64,000 bases of DNA from Halobacterium litoreum (lineage in GTDB: Archaea; Halobacteriota; Halobacteria; Halobacteriales; Halobacteriaceae), in the NCBI RefSeq assembly GCF_021233415.1, contig NZ_CP089466.1:1-64000 (forward strand), written 5' to 3'. Made by a program: the position numbers and the translations under genes. Below the pieces are notes generated by a model that was not told the DNA's origin, searched no databases, and worked only from the letters and a program-made list of their open reading frames with translations. Every line of letters starts with the position of its first letter. The stretch's first letter is position 1. Shown piece after piece: positions 14,224 to 22,925 of this stretch.

Positions 14224-14948
14224 GCGTCCCTCCAGAGGCCCGCGACGCCGCCGATGACGGTGACGGCGGGCGGTTCGATGCCCACCTCGTCGCGCACGTC
14301 GACGATGGTGTCGAGGGTGCCGGTGGCGACCTGCTGGCCCGGTCGCGTCCCCTTCTCTATCAGCGCCACGGGCGTCTCGGCGTCCATCCCCGCGTTCAGG
14401 AGTTCGCGGGTGTAGTCGGGGAGCCGACCGACGCCCATCAGCACGACGATGGTGCCGCCGGTCGCCGCGAGCGCGTCCCAGTCCACCGCGGACTCCTCTT
14501 TCGTGGGGTCCTCGTGGCCCGTGACGAACGACACCGAGGAGGCGTGGTCGCGGTGCGTGACGGGGATGTCGGCGGCCGCCGGCGCCGCGATTGCCGACGT
14601 GATGCCGGGCACCACCTCGAACTCGACGCCGTGCTCGGCGAGGTACTGCATCTCCTCGCCGCCGCGCCCGAACACGAACGGGTCGCCGCCCTTCAGGCGC
14701 ACCACGTCCTCGCCCGCCTCGGCGAGTTCCACCAGCCGGGCGTTGATTTCGGATTGGGGGGTGCGCTCGCCGCCCGCGCGCTTCCCGACGTCCTCGCGTT
14801 TGGCCTCGGGGATGGTGTCCAGAATCTCGGGGCCGGGGAGTTTGTCGTGGAGCACCACGTCGGCGTCGTCGAGCAGGCGGCGGGCCTTCACCGTCAACAG
14901 GTCGGGGTCGCCCGGCCCGCTCCCTACGAGGTAGACGGTGCCCGGCAT
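14220..14948 (-). CDS. cobA: Uroporphyrinogen-III C-methyltransferase
   Basis: 242 residues from the ATG at 14948. This SAM-dependent enzyme makes precorrin-2 from uroporphyrinogen III. Motifs are VYLVGSGPGDPDLLTVKA at the N-terminus, VVLHDKL, RLKGGDPFVFGRGGEE, VVPGITSAIAAPAAADIPVTHRD and VVLMGV. It overlaps hemD by ATGA and is separated from hemC by 2 bases. It is the single-domain form, without the CysG dehydrogenase part. Together with the flanking genes it supplies the sirohaem/haem d1/alternative haem pathway used by archaea. Confidence 0.95.
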   Translation of the reverse strand: MPGTVYLVGSGPGDPDLLTVKARRLLDDADVVLHDKLPGPEILDTIPEAKREDVGKRAGGERTPQSEINARLVELAEAGEDVVRLKGGDPFVFGRGGEEMQYLAEHGVEFEVVPGITSAIAAPAAADIPVTHRDHASSVSFVTGHEDPTKEESAVDWDALAATGGTIVVLMGVGRLPDYTRELLNAGMDAETPVALIEKGTRPGQQVATGTLDTIVDVRDEVGIEPPAVTVIGGVAGLWRDA

Positions 14949-14950
14949 CG

Positions 14951-16129
14951 CTACTCCTCCCGGCGCGCCGCCGCGATGAGTTCCGCGGCGCCGCGCTCCC
15001 GCAGGTCGTTCGCGAGCGCTCGGGCCTCGTTCGCGTAGTTCTCCGCGTCGAGTTCCCGGGTCTCGCCGACCTGCTCGGTGCCGTCTCGGCTGAACACCTG
15101 GACGTCCGTGCGCACCATCTCGCCTTGCACGAGCGCGTGGATGCCGATGGGGGCGATGCAGCCGCCGCCGAGTTCCTCGAGGACGACGCGCTCGGTGGTC
15201 GTCTCGACCCGCGAGCGCACGTGGTCGAGGGCGTCTCGGAGGTCGGTCGCCACGTCGCTGTCGCGGCGCGCCGTGATGCAGAGCGCGCCCTGCCCCGCCG
15301 ACGGGACGTGCGTGTTCGTCGGCAGCTCTTCGGTCTCGACGTGGTGAATCAGGCCGGTGCGCTCGAGGCCGACGCGCGCCAACACGAGCGCGTCGTAGTC
15401 CTCGTCCGGGTCGCGTTCGAGTGCGGACTGCTGGAGCGGCGACAGCGACGCGAACCACTCCTCGACCGTCTGATCGAACTCGGCGTTCTGGCGGCTCCCG
15501 CCGTCGCTTTCCCCGGCGCTCTCGTTGTCCAGATTCTCGACGCCGGCTTCCACGTCGTCGCTGTAGTCGCCGCGTCGCTGCTCGCGGGCGTCCGCGGACT
15601 GCTTTTCCTTCTCGGCTTCCGTGCGGCGCTCGTGTTCGGCGTGCAGGCCGGGCGCGAGCAGTTTCTCCACGCGGGTGTCGACGTTCCCGCGAATCGGCTC
15701 CACGGTGAGGTCGGGGCGGTGGGCCTTCACCTGCGCGCCGCGGCGCAGGCTCGCCGTGCCGACGACGCTCCCCGAATCGAGGTCTTCGAGGTCGGTGCCG
15801 TCGTTCGTCACGAGCACGTCCGCGGGGTTCTCGCGGTGCGGGACGGCCGCCACCACGAGGTCGTCGGGTACGTCCGTCGGCACGTCCTTCATCGAGTGGA
15901 CGGCCGCGTCGACGTTCCCGTCGAGCACTTCTTCGTCCAGCGCGCGCACGAACGCCCCGGTCTTCCCGAGGTCGCTGATGAGCGCGTCGGAGACGCGGTC
16001 CCCCTTCGTCTCCACCTCCACGAGTTCCACGTCGTGGCGGTGGTCTTCGAGCGTGGACTTCACCTCGCCGGCCTGGCGGAGGGCGAGGTCCGACCCACGG
16101 GTCGCGAGGCGAATCGGGTCGTCGTTCAT
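14951..16129 (-). CDS. hemC: Hydroxymethylbilane synthase with long acidic insertion
   Basis: 392 residues from ATG 16129. It polymerises four porphobilinogens. Conserved segments are LATRGSDLALRQA, HSMKDVPT, VGTASLRRGAQV, EPIRGNVDTRVEKL, HVPSAGQGALCI and EELGGGCIAPIGIHA, the last with the Cys that holds the dipyrromethane cofactor. The usual length is about 310. The excess is a charged, low-complexity insertion from about residue 162 to 243, just after the RGNVDTRVEKL strand, rich in Glu, Asp, Arg and Gln. Such expansions occur in halophilic HemC, but this one is large. It is the first gene of the operon. Confidence 0.95.
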   Translation of the reverse strand: MNDDPIRLATRGSDLALRQAGEVKSTLEDHRHDVELVEVETKGDRVSDALISDLGKTGAFVRALDEEVLDGNVDAAVHSMKDVPTDVPDDLVVAAVPHRENPADVLVTNDGTDLEDLDSGSVVGTASLRRGAQVKAHRPDLTVEPIRGNVDTRVEKLLAPGLHAEHERRTEAEKEKQSADAREQRRGDYSDDVEAGVENLDNESAGESDGGSRQNAEFDQTVEEWFASLSPLQQSALERDPDEDYDALVLARVGLERTGLIHHVETEELPTNTHVPSAGQGALCITARRDSDVATDLRDALDHVRSRVETTTERVVLEELGGGCIAPIGIHALVQGEMVRTDVQVFSRDGTEQVGETRELDAENYANEARALANDLRERGAAELIAAARREE

Positions 16130-16178
16130 ACCAGACACTCGGCGTTCGGCATTGAAACCCCCTGCGTTCCGTCGCTCG

Positions 16179-16694
16179 CTACCGCAACTGCTCCTCGGGC
16201 CGGAGTTCGGTGCGCCACTCGCGCAGGCTGCCGGGCATCGCCACCAGGGACTTGCGCTCGCGGAGGTAGCGCACGCAGAGCCACGTCCCGGCGACGACGG
16301 CGACGCCGATGAGCAGCGTGCCCAGCGGGTCCGGTCGGAGCACGCTCTCGTTCCCCTCGAAGAACTGGTAGACGCCGGCGAGGAGCACGAGGTCGAGTGC
16401 GCCCGCAATCTGGGGGGCGCGTGCGCCCAACTCGGACCAGTCGCCGCCCGCGCGCTCGACGGCCCGCGAGTCCTGGAGGAGCGCGAGCGGCAACAGGAGG
16501 AACACGACGACGGCGGGGACGCCGAGCGCGACGGCGGGAATCGAGACGACCGCGTTCATGGACGTGGCGGCGGCCTCGGGCACGAGTAACACGACCGCGG
16601 CGACCCACAGCGCGCTCACCAGCCAGAACGCGGTGACGACGGGGACGGCGGCGACCCAGTACCACCACCGGGAGTCGACTCGGAGTTCGCTCAC
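16179..16694 (-). CDS. Four-span membrane protein, paralogue of its neighbour
   Basis: 171 residues from the GTG at 16694, which overlaps the upstream gene stop by GTGA. The N-terminus carries RWWYWVAAVP, shared exactly with the gene next door, followed by about four hydrophobic spans: one after that motif, one at ALGVPAVVVFLLLPLALL, one at GALDLVLLAGVYQFF and one at LLIGVAVVAGTWLCV. No catalytic motif is seen. The function is unknown. It ends 49 bases before hemC on the same strand, so it may be co-transcribed with the hem operon. Confidence 0.65.
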   Translation of the reverse strand: MSELRVDSRWWYWVAAVPVVTAFWLVSALWVAAVVLLVPEAAATSMNAVVSIPAVALGVPAVVVFLLLPLALLQDSRAVERAGGDWSELGARAPQIAGALDLVLLAGVYQFFEGNESVLRPDPLGTLLIGVAVVAGTWLCVRYLRERKSLVAMPGSLREWRTELRPEEQLR

Positions 16695-17182
16695 GGTCGC
16701 CCTACGGACTCGTGCCTCTTGAAGAGGTAGTATACGGCGACGGGGACCTGTAGCGGCTGGAGGAGGATTCCCGCGACCCCGAGCGCGGCGTACAGCGCGG
16801 GGTCGGGGTCCCAGTCGACGTCCGCGTCCGCGAGCGCGGTGGCGTCCCGGTAGACCGCCAGCGGGAACGCGACGGAGACGAGCAGGCCGACGGCGGCGAG
16901 CAGGAGCGCGCCGAGCACGACGAGGGCGAACCCGAGACCGACGCTCAGCGGCGCGGTCACGTCGCCGGCGCTCGCGGTGAACACGCCGCCGACGGCGAGC
17001 GCGAACGCGACCACGCCGAGCAGGAAGCCCAGCACGGTCGCGGCGACGTAGTACAGCGGGACCGCGGCGACCCAGTACCACCACCGGCCGCCGACGGGCG
17101 GCGCGTCGACTGCGGACGGCGCGTCGCTCCGTGGCTCGTCGGACGGCGAGGAGTCGGACGAATCCGCGGATTCGGAGACCAT
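16691..17182 (-). CDS. Membrane protein with acidic N-terminus, paralogue of its neighbour
   Basis: 163 residues. A Ser/Asp/Glu-rich head of about 30 residues precedes RWWYWVAAVP, the same ten residues that open the adjacent protein. Three to four membrane spans follow, with a polar C-terminus containing QVPVAVYYLFKRHESVG. The family is unrecognised. The shared motif, similar topology and overlapping stop/start suggest tandem duplication and a hetero-oligomer, which is inference. Confidence 0.65.
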   Translation of the reverse strand: MVSESADSSDSSPSDEPRSDAPSAVDAPPVGGRWWYWVAAVPLYYVAATVLGFLLGVVAFALAVGGVFTASAGDVTAPLSVGLGFALVVLGALLLAAVGLLVSVAFPLAVYRDATALADADVDWDPDPALYAALGVAGILLQPLQVPVAVYYLFKRHESVGRP

Positions 17183-17243
17183 ACCGGCGGTACGCCGGCC
17201 ACCGAGAAAAAGCCCTGTTCGAGACCCGTCCGGCGAGCGCCGG

Positions 17244-18515
17244 TCAGAGCGCGTCGCGGTAGGCGTCGAGCGTGCGCTCCACGTCCTCGGCGGTGTGGGC
17301 GTAGGAGACGAACTGGGACTCGAACTGGTTCTGGGAGAGCATCACGCCGTCGTCGAGGACCTGCGGGCGGAACACGCGGTTCCAGCGGTCGACCGCCGCG
17401 TCGTCCACGTCGCCGCCGTTCCGGGGCGGGCCGTCGCGCGTGAACACGACCTTGAAAAGCGAGTCGGTGCCGACCACCGAGTAGTCGGGCGCCTGCGTCG
17501 AGACGATTTCGCGCAGGCCGTCGCGGAGTCGGCTCCCGAGGTCGTTGACGTGCTCGTAGACGTCGTTCTCGGCGGCGTACTGGAGGGTTTCGAGGCCGGC
17601 GGCCATCGTGACGGGGTGGCCGGAGAAGGTGCCGGCCTGGAACACGTCGCCGACCGGCGTGAACTCCTCCATCAGGTCCGTGCGGCCGCCGATGGCGCCG
17701 ACCGGGAAGCCGCCGCCGATAATCTTCCCGAACGTCGTGAGGTCGGGCGTCACGTCGTACTTCGACTGCGCGCAGCCGAGGCCGCCGACGCGGAAGCCGG
17801 TGATAACCTCGTCCCAGATGAGGAGCGCGCCGTGGTCGTCGGTGAGGTCGCGGAGCGTCTCGTGGAAGCCGTCGACGGGTTCGACGATGCCCTTGTTCGC
17901 GAGCATCGGTTCGACGAGGACGCACGCGATGTCGTCGCCGTGCTCCTCGAAGACGCGGGTGGCCTCGTCGGCGTCGTTGAACGGCACCGGAATCGTGTGC
18001 TTCGCGAACTCGCGGGGGATGCCCGCCGACGAGGGGCCGCGCTCGTCGGCGTCGCCCTCGACCAGCGTCGATTCCTGCGCGCCGTGGTAGCCGCCCTGCA
18101 TCACGACGACCTTGTTTCGGCCGGTGACGCCGCGCGCGAGGCGCACCGCGGAGACGGTGGCCTCGGTGCCGGAGTTCACGAACCGTACCATCTCCACGCT
18201 CGGGACGTGGCGCGCGACGAACTCCGCGTGCTCGACTTCGAGTTCGGTGGGCATCCCGTACATCGGGCCCTCGCTCGCGCGGCGCTGGACCGCGGCCTGC
18301 ACGGACTCGGGGAGGTCGTGGCCCAACAGCAGGGGGCCGAGGCCCATCACCCAGTCCACGTAGCGGTTGCCGTCGGCGTCGACGACGTGGCCGCCGTCGC
18401 CCTTCCGCACGAACGTCGGGTAGGGCTGGGGGGCGGCCCGCACGGAGGAGTTCACGCCGCCGACGAGCACGTCGAGCGCGCGGTCGTAGAGGTCCCGCGA
18501 GGTCTCCCGGTTCAT
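17244..18515 (-). CDS. hemL: Glutamate-1-semialdehyde 2,1-aminomutase
   Basis: 423 residues from ATG 18515. This PLP enzyme makes 5-aminolevulinate in the C5 pathway. Motifs are [75 protein letters not shown] and [15 protein letters not shown] with the PLP-binding Lys. The length is normal. An in-frame MPG-type start a few codons upstream is not supported by an ATG. It lies with hemB and the hemC cluster but as a separate unit. Confidence 0.96.
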   Translation of the reverse strand: MNRETSRDLYDRALDVLVGGVNSSVRAAPQPYPTFVRKGDGGHVVDADGNRYVDWVMGLGPLLLGHDLPESVQAAVQRRASEGPMYGMPTELEVEHAEFVARHVPSVEMVRFVNSGTEATVSAVRLARGVTGRNKVVVMQGGYHGAQESTLVEGDADERGPSSAGIPREFAKHTIPVPFNDADEATRVFEEHGDDIACVLVEPMLANKGIVEPVDGFHETLRDLTDDHGALLIWDEVITGFRVGGLGCAQSKYDVTPDLTTFGKIIGGGFPVGAIGGRTDLMEEFTPVGDVFQAGTFSGHPVTMAAGLETLQYAAENDVYEHVNDLGSRLRDGLREIVSTQAPDYSVVGTDSLFKVVFTRDGPPRNGGDVDDAAVDRWNRVFRPQVLDDGVMLSQNQFESQFVSYAHTAEDVERTLDAYRDAL

Positions 18516-18714
18516 GCCCGGCAGTTGGGGTGGTCTCGGAAAATAGGTGTCGGGTCGGGCGTCAGCGGGCGGGCCGAACGCCGGTCTCGCCACTCGGCGG
18601 TCGACGACGGAGGATGTGGGTCGCCCGCGCGCTCCGCGGGCGGCCGCGGCAACAGGCGGGGCGGATTCGGGCTGTCCGAGGGCCCTGCGGGACCCCGAGG
18701 CCCGCGAGACGTGG

Positions 18715-18742
18715 CCGGGCGCCGACTGCGGTCGGCGCCCGG
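18715..18742. repeat. Perfect 12-base hairpin with TGCG loop
   Basis: Arms CCGGGCGCCGAC and GTCGGCGCCCGG pair perfectly around TGCG. There is no T-run after it on either strand, so a classical terminator is unlikely. Confidence 0.6.
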
Positions 18743-18956
18743 GAGCACAGTCCGACAGGACAGTGGCACCGTCACGCAGTCGTACCTACGCGTCGACCAC
18801 CTCCTCGACGACGCCCACACCGACTGGGCGTTCGCGTGCGTTCGCGCCGTCCGTGGCGACGTTCGTGGGTCGCATCGTCGATTCAGTGTGAGGGCGTACC
18901 ACTACCTAAAGGTTAGCACTACGAACGTCCATTTCATCAACGCTCTTCCGGACGCT

Positions 18957-18980
18957 CGGCAGATATTAATTCGTCTGCCG
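18957..18980. repeat. 7-base inverted repeat with AT-rich loop
   Basis: Arms CGGCAGA and TCTGCCG flank TATTAATTCG. The AT loop could act as a TATA-like promoter element inside an operator. Confidence 0.4.
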
Positions 18981-19095
18981 TACGTATAAGGACGTAAACC
19001 GTCCAGAAAGCCGACCGTTCGACCACTTCGATTGGACGAACGACAACCCGCGAACGGCTGGGAATCGAGCCGGTCTGCGAGCGAACGAGCCCTCC

Positions 19096-20076
19096 CTAGA
19101 GGCCTTCTGCGACGCGCTCGGCGAAGTACGTGACAATCAGGTCGGCGCCCGCGCGCTTGATGGAGAGCAGGCTCTCGCGGGCCGTCGCCTCGACGTCCAG
19201 CCACCCCTGCTCGCCGGCGGCGTGGAGAATCGCGTACTCGCCCGAGACGTTGTACGCCGCCACCGGCCGGTCGAACTCCCGGCGCACGTCCGAGACGATG
19301 TCGAGGTACGGGAGCGCCGGCTTCACCATCAACACGTCCGCGCCCTGCTCGGCGTCGAGCGCGACCTCCCGGCGGGCTTCCCGGCGGTTCGCGGGGTCCA
19401 TCTGGTAGTGTCGCCGGTCGCCGAACGCGGGCGCGCCGTCCGCCGCGTCCCGGAACGGGCCGTAGAACGCCGATTCGTACTTCGCGGCGTAGGACATGAT
19501 GGGCACGTCCTCGAAGCCCGCGTCGTCCAGCGCCGCCCGGATGGCGGCGACCATCCCGTCGGTCATCGACGACGGCGCCACCATCTCCGCGCCCGCCTCG
19601 GCCTGCGAGACGGCGGTCTCCGCGAGCAGGTCGAGCGTCTCGTCGTTCTCCACCGTGAGGGCCGGGTCGTCCGCGGCGTCGTCCTCAACGATGCCGCAGT
19701 GCCCGTGGCTCGTGTACTCACAGAGACAGACGTCCGTGATGACGTAGGCGTCCGTCTCCTCGGTGATTCGACGCGTCGCCTCCTGCACGACGCCGTCCTC
19801 GGCGTACGCCCGACTCCCCACCTCGTCCTTGCTCTCGGGGATGCCGAACAGCATCACCGCCTCGACGCCCGTCGCCAACACCTCCTCGACGCGAGCCACC
19901 GCCTCGTCGACCGGCACGCGCTCGTGGCCCGGCATCGACTCGATAGGCACGCGCTCCTCGGTCGTCGCGTCCACGAACACCGGCGCCACGAAGTCCGACG
20001 GCGACAGACTCGTCTCCGAGACGAGGCCGCGCACGCCGTCCCGCCGCAGTCGCCGCGGTCGGTCCGTCAAGTCCAT
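19096..20076 (-). CDS. hemB: Porphobilinogen synthase (5-aminolevulinate dehydratase)
   Basis: 326 residues. It condenses two 5-aminolevulinates to porphobilinogen. Visible are [17 protein letters not shown], the zinc-site cysteines in [16 protein letters not shown] (three Cys, so the Zn-dependent form), [31 protein letters not shown] with the first Schiff-base Lys, and [13 protein letters not shown] with the second. The length is normal. It is transcribed alone, in the same direction as hemL but separated by 580 bases. Confidence 0.96.
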   Translation of the reverse strand: MDLTDRPRRLRRDGVRGLVSETSLSPSDFVAPVFVDATTEERVPIESMPGHERVPVDEAVARVEEVLATGVEAVMLFGIPESKDEVGSRAYAEDGVVQEATRRITEETDAYVITDVCLCEYTSHGHCGIVEDDAADDPALTVENDETLDLLAETAVSQAEAGAEMVAPSSMTDGMVAAIRAALDDAGFEDVPIMSYAAKYESAFYGPFRDAADGAPAFGDRRHYQMDPANRREARREVALDAEQGADVLMVKPALPYLDIVSDVRREFDRPVAAYNVSGEYAILHAAGEQGWLDVEATARESLLSIKRAGADLIVTYFAERVAEGL

Positions 20077-20420
20077 AGCCGAACCTCGGGGACGCGCGCC
20101 AAAAGGGTTCGCGGAACCGGTCGTTTGTCTTCGTTTGTTCTTCTGTCTGCTTCTCGTCCGTTTCTCATACCACCGAAAGCCCCGGCCGTCTCGACTCCCG
20201 GGCCTCGCTGTGCGCGCTCACTTCGTTCGCGTGCTTGCGTCGGCCGGGTTCGCCGAGACGGCCGCCCCTTTCGATGTCCTCCCCGCTGGGTCGTGTGGCG
20301 AGCCGTCGCGGGGTGGTCGGCTAATTCGCTGTCGCGTGGCGGCCGTGGCGGTCGCTGTCCTCCCACTGCGAAATCGTCGGCTTTCACAACCGCCTTTATC
20401 CGCCCCCGCTATCCGCGAGT
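20077..20420. other. 344-base divergent gap between hemB and the MFS gene
   Basis: No gene is seen. It contains one copy of an intergenic repeat (20186-20295). A CTTTATC near 20393 lies about 25 bases before the GTG of the transporter, fitting a TATA box for a leaderless transcript. Confidence 0.5.
20186..20295. repeat. Extragenic repeat copy A
   Basis: Shares modules in the same order with 50425-50595: CGAAAGCCCC, then CTCGCTG-GCGCGCTC, then TCGCGTGCTTGC, then GGCC/CGGCCCCTTTCG, then CCCGCT. Copy B has extra hairpins inserted. Haloarchaeal genomes carry similar CG-rich intergenic repeats, which I recall only generally. Confidence 0.5.
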
Positions 20421-21665
20421 GTGAACCGCGACCGGCTCCAGTTCTACTCGCTTTATGTCACCCGGTTCGCGGGCGGCTTCGGCTTCAGCGCGCTCGCGTT
20501 GCTCCTCCCGAAGTACGCCAACGAACTGGTCGCCTCCGACCTGATGATCGGCCTCTTCTACACGGGGTTCACCGCGACCCAGGCGCTCGTCGTCGTGCCG
20601 CTCGCGTGGGCGGGCGACCGCTACGACAAGCAGAAACTGCTCGCGGGCCTGCTCGCGTTCGGCGTCGTCGTCGCGGGCGGCTTCGTGCTCGTGGACTCGT
20701 CGTGGGAACTCGTCCTCGTGCGCGGCGGCCAAGGCATCATCGCCACCGGGATGGGCCTGTTGAGCCTCGCGCTCGTCGGCGAACTCGCGACGAAGGGGAC
20801 GCGCGCGAACCACATCGGGAAGGCGAACTCGTGGCGCTTTGCGGCCTCCCTCTGCGGGTTCGGCGCCGCGGGCCTCCTCTACGATCTCTACGGCTTCGAC
20901 CCCGTGTTCTACCTGCTCGGCGCGCAGTTCGTCGTCGCGTTCGTCGCCGTGTGGTTCCTCCTCGACGCCGACGACACCCGCATCCGCGGGTTCCCGTTCA
21001 CGGACCTCGCGGTGAACCGCCGCATCCTCACGCTCACCAGTTTCCGCGCGCAGTACGCCGTCGCGGTGACGCTCGTGCGGTCGTGGGTCGCCGTCTTCGC
21101 CGGCCTCGAAGCCGCGCGCGGCGGCCTCGCGTACACGGGCGTCGTGCTCGCCGTCGTGCTCAGCGCGGAGAAGTTCACGAACATGCTCTGCCAGCCCCAC
21201 ACCGGCCGGCTCTCGGACAGTTACGGCCGGTCGTTGTTCGTCGCCGCGGGCGGCGCGGCCTACGGCCTCGTCGCGTTCCTCGTGCCGTTCACGCCCGAAA
21301 TCGGGCGGGCGCTCGGCGCGCCCGCCTCGGTGCCCGTTCTCGGCGCGGTGTCCCCGGCGTTCCTCCCGCTGGTCGCCGTCAACGGCCTGCTCGGCGTCGC
21401 CGACTCGTTCCGCGAGCCCGCGAGCATGGCGCTGTTCGCCGACGAGGGGAGCGACGGCGACGGCGTCGCGTCCTCCTTCGGCATCCGCGAGTTGGTGTGG
21501 CGACCGGGAAGCGTGCTCGCACCGCTCGCGGGCGGCGCGCTCACCGCGTCGCTCGGCGTCGAGTCCGTCTTCTTCGTCGGCGGCGCCGCGGCGCTCACGG
21601 GCGTCGGCACCTTCCTCGGCGTGCTGAGTTACTACCACGGCGCGAACGCGCTCACCGAGTGGTAG
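20421..21665 (+). CDS. MFS transporter
   Basis: 414 residues from a GTG at 20421. About twelve membrane spans with the usual 6+6 arrangement are visible. The loop 2-3 signature reads GDRYDKQKLLAG, a form of the MFS GxxxDRxGR(R/K) motif A, and the second half has GRLSDSYGRSLFVAAGG at the equivalent place. These two half-motifs make the family assignment firm. The substrate cannot be read; a drug or sugar efflux role is possible. It has no obvious operon partner. Confidence 0.85.
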   Translation: MNRDRLQFYSLYVTRFAGGFGFSALALLLPKYANELVASDLMIGLFYTGFTATQALVVVPLAWAGDRYDKQKLLAGLLAFGVVVAGGFVLVDSSWELVLVRGGQGIIATGMGLLSLALVGELATKGTRANHIGKANSWRFAASLCGFGAAGLLYDLYGFDPVFYLLGAQFVVAFVAVWFLLDADDTRIRGFPFTDLAVNRRILTLTSFRAQYAVAVTLVRSWVAVFAGLEAARGGLAYTGVVLAVVLSAEKFTNMLCQPHTGRLSDSYGRSLFVAAGGAAYGLVAFLVPFTPEIGRALGAPASVPVLGAVSPAFLPLVAVNGLLGVADSFREPASMALFADEGSDGDGVASSFGIRELVWRPGSVLAPLAGGALTASLGVESVFFVGGAAALTGVGTFLGVLSYYHGANALTEW

Positions 21666-21734
21666 ACCTGTCGGGATTCTTAGTGTAGGTCTCTTCTGCG
21701 AACACCTAACTCCGTGCAGTCTCGTGGTTCGACT

Positions 21735-22280
21735 ATGCCCGGAGCCACGTTTGCGGAGGGCGATTCGGTCGCCCTCCGCACCGTCGAGGAGGACGACCTC
21801 GACTTCGTGCAGACCGCCCGCAACGACCCCGCCGTCCGCCGCCCGCTCACGCTGAACCGACCGGCGAACGGCGAGCAGATTCGCACGTTCTTCGAGAACG
21901 CCGTCTGCGACGACGACAGCGTCAGTCTGCTCGCGTGCGAGGCCGACGGGGACGACCCCGAGGCGGTCGGCGCGCTCGCGCTGTTCGACGAGGACGACGT
22001 CGCGGGGACGGCGACAATCTCGTACTGGATTGCGCCCGACCACTGGGGGAACGGCTACGCCACCGAGGCCGCCGAACTGCTCTGCGAGCACGCGTTCGAC
22101 GACCGCCGCCTCAACAAACTCCGCGCGGACGTGCTCGTCTCCAACGACGCGTCCCGCGGCGTGCTGGAGTCGGTCGGTTTCGAGCGCGAGGGGACGCTCC
22201 GCGAGGAGAAGTTCGTCGGCGGCGACTACGAGGACGTGCATCGCTACGGCCTGCTCGCGGCCGAGTGGGGTGGTCGGTGA
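21735..22280 (+). CDS. GNAT acetyltransferase, array member 1 (RimJ/RimL-like)
   Basis: 181 residues from the ATG at 21735 (MPGATFAEGD). All four array members open MPG-x-x-FA-x-G-(D/E) and continue with a VEEDDLDF-type helix. The acetyl-CoA loop reads HWGNGYATEA, with Trp where the other members have Gln. Late motif: ASRGVLESVGFEREGTLREE. RimJ/RimL-type enzymes acetylate protein N-termini or small amines; the substrate here is unknown. It overlaps member 2 by TGATG. Confidence 0.85.
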   Translation: MPGATFAEGDSVALRTVEEDDLDFVQTARNDPAVRRPLTLNRPANGEQIRTFFENAVCDDDSVSLLACEADGDDPEAVGALALFDEDDVAGTATISYWIAPDHWGNGYATEAAELLCEHAFDDRRLNKLRADVLVSNDASRGVLESVGFEREGTLREEKFVGGDYEDVHRYGLLAAEWGGR

Positions 22281-22873
22281 TGCCTGGTCCCGTGTTCGCC
22301 GAGGGCGAGTCCGTGACGCTGCGAACAATCGAGGAAGAAGACCTCGAGTTCCTCCAGCGCGGCCGGAACCATCCCGAGATTCGCCGCCCGCTGACGGACG
22401 TCGACCCGCAGAACGGCGAGCAGATTCGGGAGTACTTCGAGAACGGTGTCTCCGGCGACGGCGACGGGTTCGGCTTCCTGATTTGCGCGCCGGAGGAATC
22501 CGACGACGCGGACGGCGAGGACGACGACAGCGAGGCCGACCCGGTGCCGGTCGGCGCCGTCCACATCCCGTGGGTTCGCACGAAACACGGCTCCGGGATG
22601 TTGATGTACTGGGTGCTCCCGGAGTACCAGGGGAACGGCTACGTTACCGAGGCGACGGAACTGATTCTAGACTTCGCGTTCGAGGAGCGCCGCCTCGCGA
22701 AGGTGTACGCCGTCGTCCTCGAATCGAACGTCGGCTCCCAGCGCGTCCTCGAGAGACTCGGGTTCGAGCGCGAGGGTGTCCACCGGCGCGAGTCATTCGT
22801 CGCGGGCGAGCGCGTGGACAACTACCGGTACGGCGTCCTCGCCGACGAGTGGCTCGACCAGTCGGAAACCTGA
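22280..22873 (+). CDS. GNAT acetyltransferase, array member 2
   Basis: 197 residues, starting inside the stop of member 1. It has the same fold: VTLRTIEEEDLEFLQRGRNHPEIRRPL, an acidic insertion of about 20 residues (EESDDADGEDDDSEAD), MYWVLPEYQGNGYVTEATEL for acetyl-CoA binding, and VGSQRVLERLGFEREG. It is distinct enough from members 3 and 4 to be an older duplicate. Confidence 0.85.
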   Translation: MPGPVFAEGESVTLRTIEEEDLEFLQRGRNHPEIRRPLTDVDPQNGEQIREYFENGVSGDGDGFGFLICAPEESDDADGEDDDSEADPVPVGAVHIPWVRTKHGSGMLMYWVLPEYQGNGYVTEATELILDFAFEERRLAKVYAVVLESNVGSQRVLERLGFEREGVHRRESFVAGERVDNYRYGVLADEWLDQSET

Positions 22874-22925
22874 GTGAACTTCGTTTCAGCGAATCTATAA
22901 CCCGTTGCGGGCGTCTCCTTCGACT

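Larger units (their letters stand above)
18516..19095. other. 580-base gap between hemL and hemB with hairpins, no gene seen
   Basis: No reading frame here has the codon bias or motifs of a real gene. The hemL-proximal part (about 18590-18790) is GC-rich and dense in inverted repeats, the strongest at 18715-18742; another is CGCCCGCG...CGCGGGCG near 18630. The hemB-proximal part is less GC-rich and has the AT-looped repeat at 18957-18980. I checked for the conserved cores of RNase P RNA and SRP RNA and saw neither. It may hold promoters for hemL, a structured leader or an unknown ncRNA. Confidence 0.4.

Noticed and set aside
18516-19095. RNase P RNA or SRP RNA gene
   Set aside because: The universally conserved cores (GAGGAAAGUCC-like for RNase P; GGAAGGGAGCA-like for SRP) are not present on either strand.
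19050-19095. Possible tRNA T-loop near GGGAATCGAGCC
   Set aside because: No matching acceptor stem, D-arm or anticodon arm can be folded around it.
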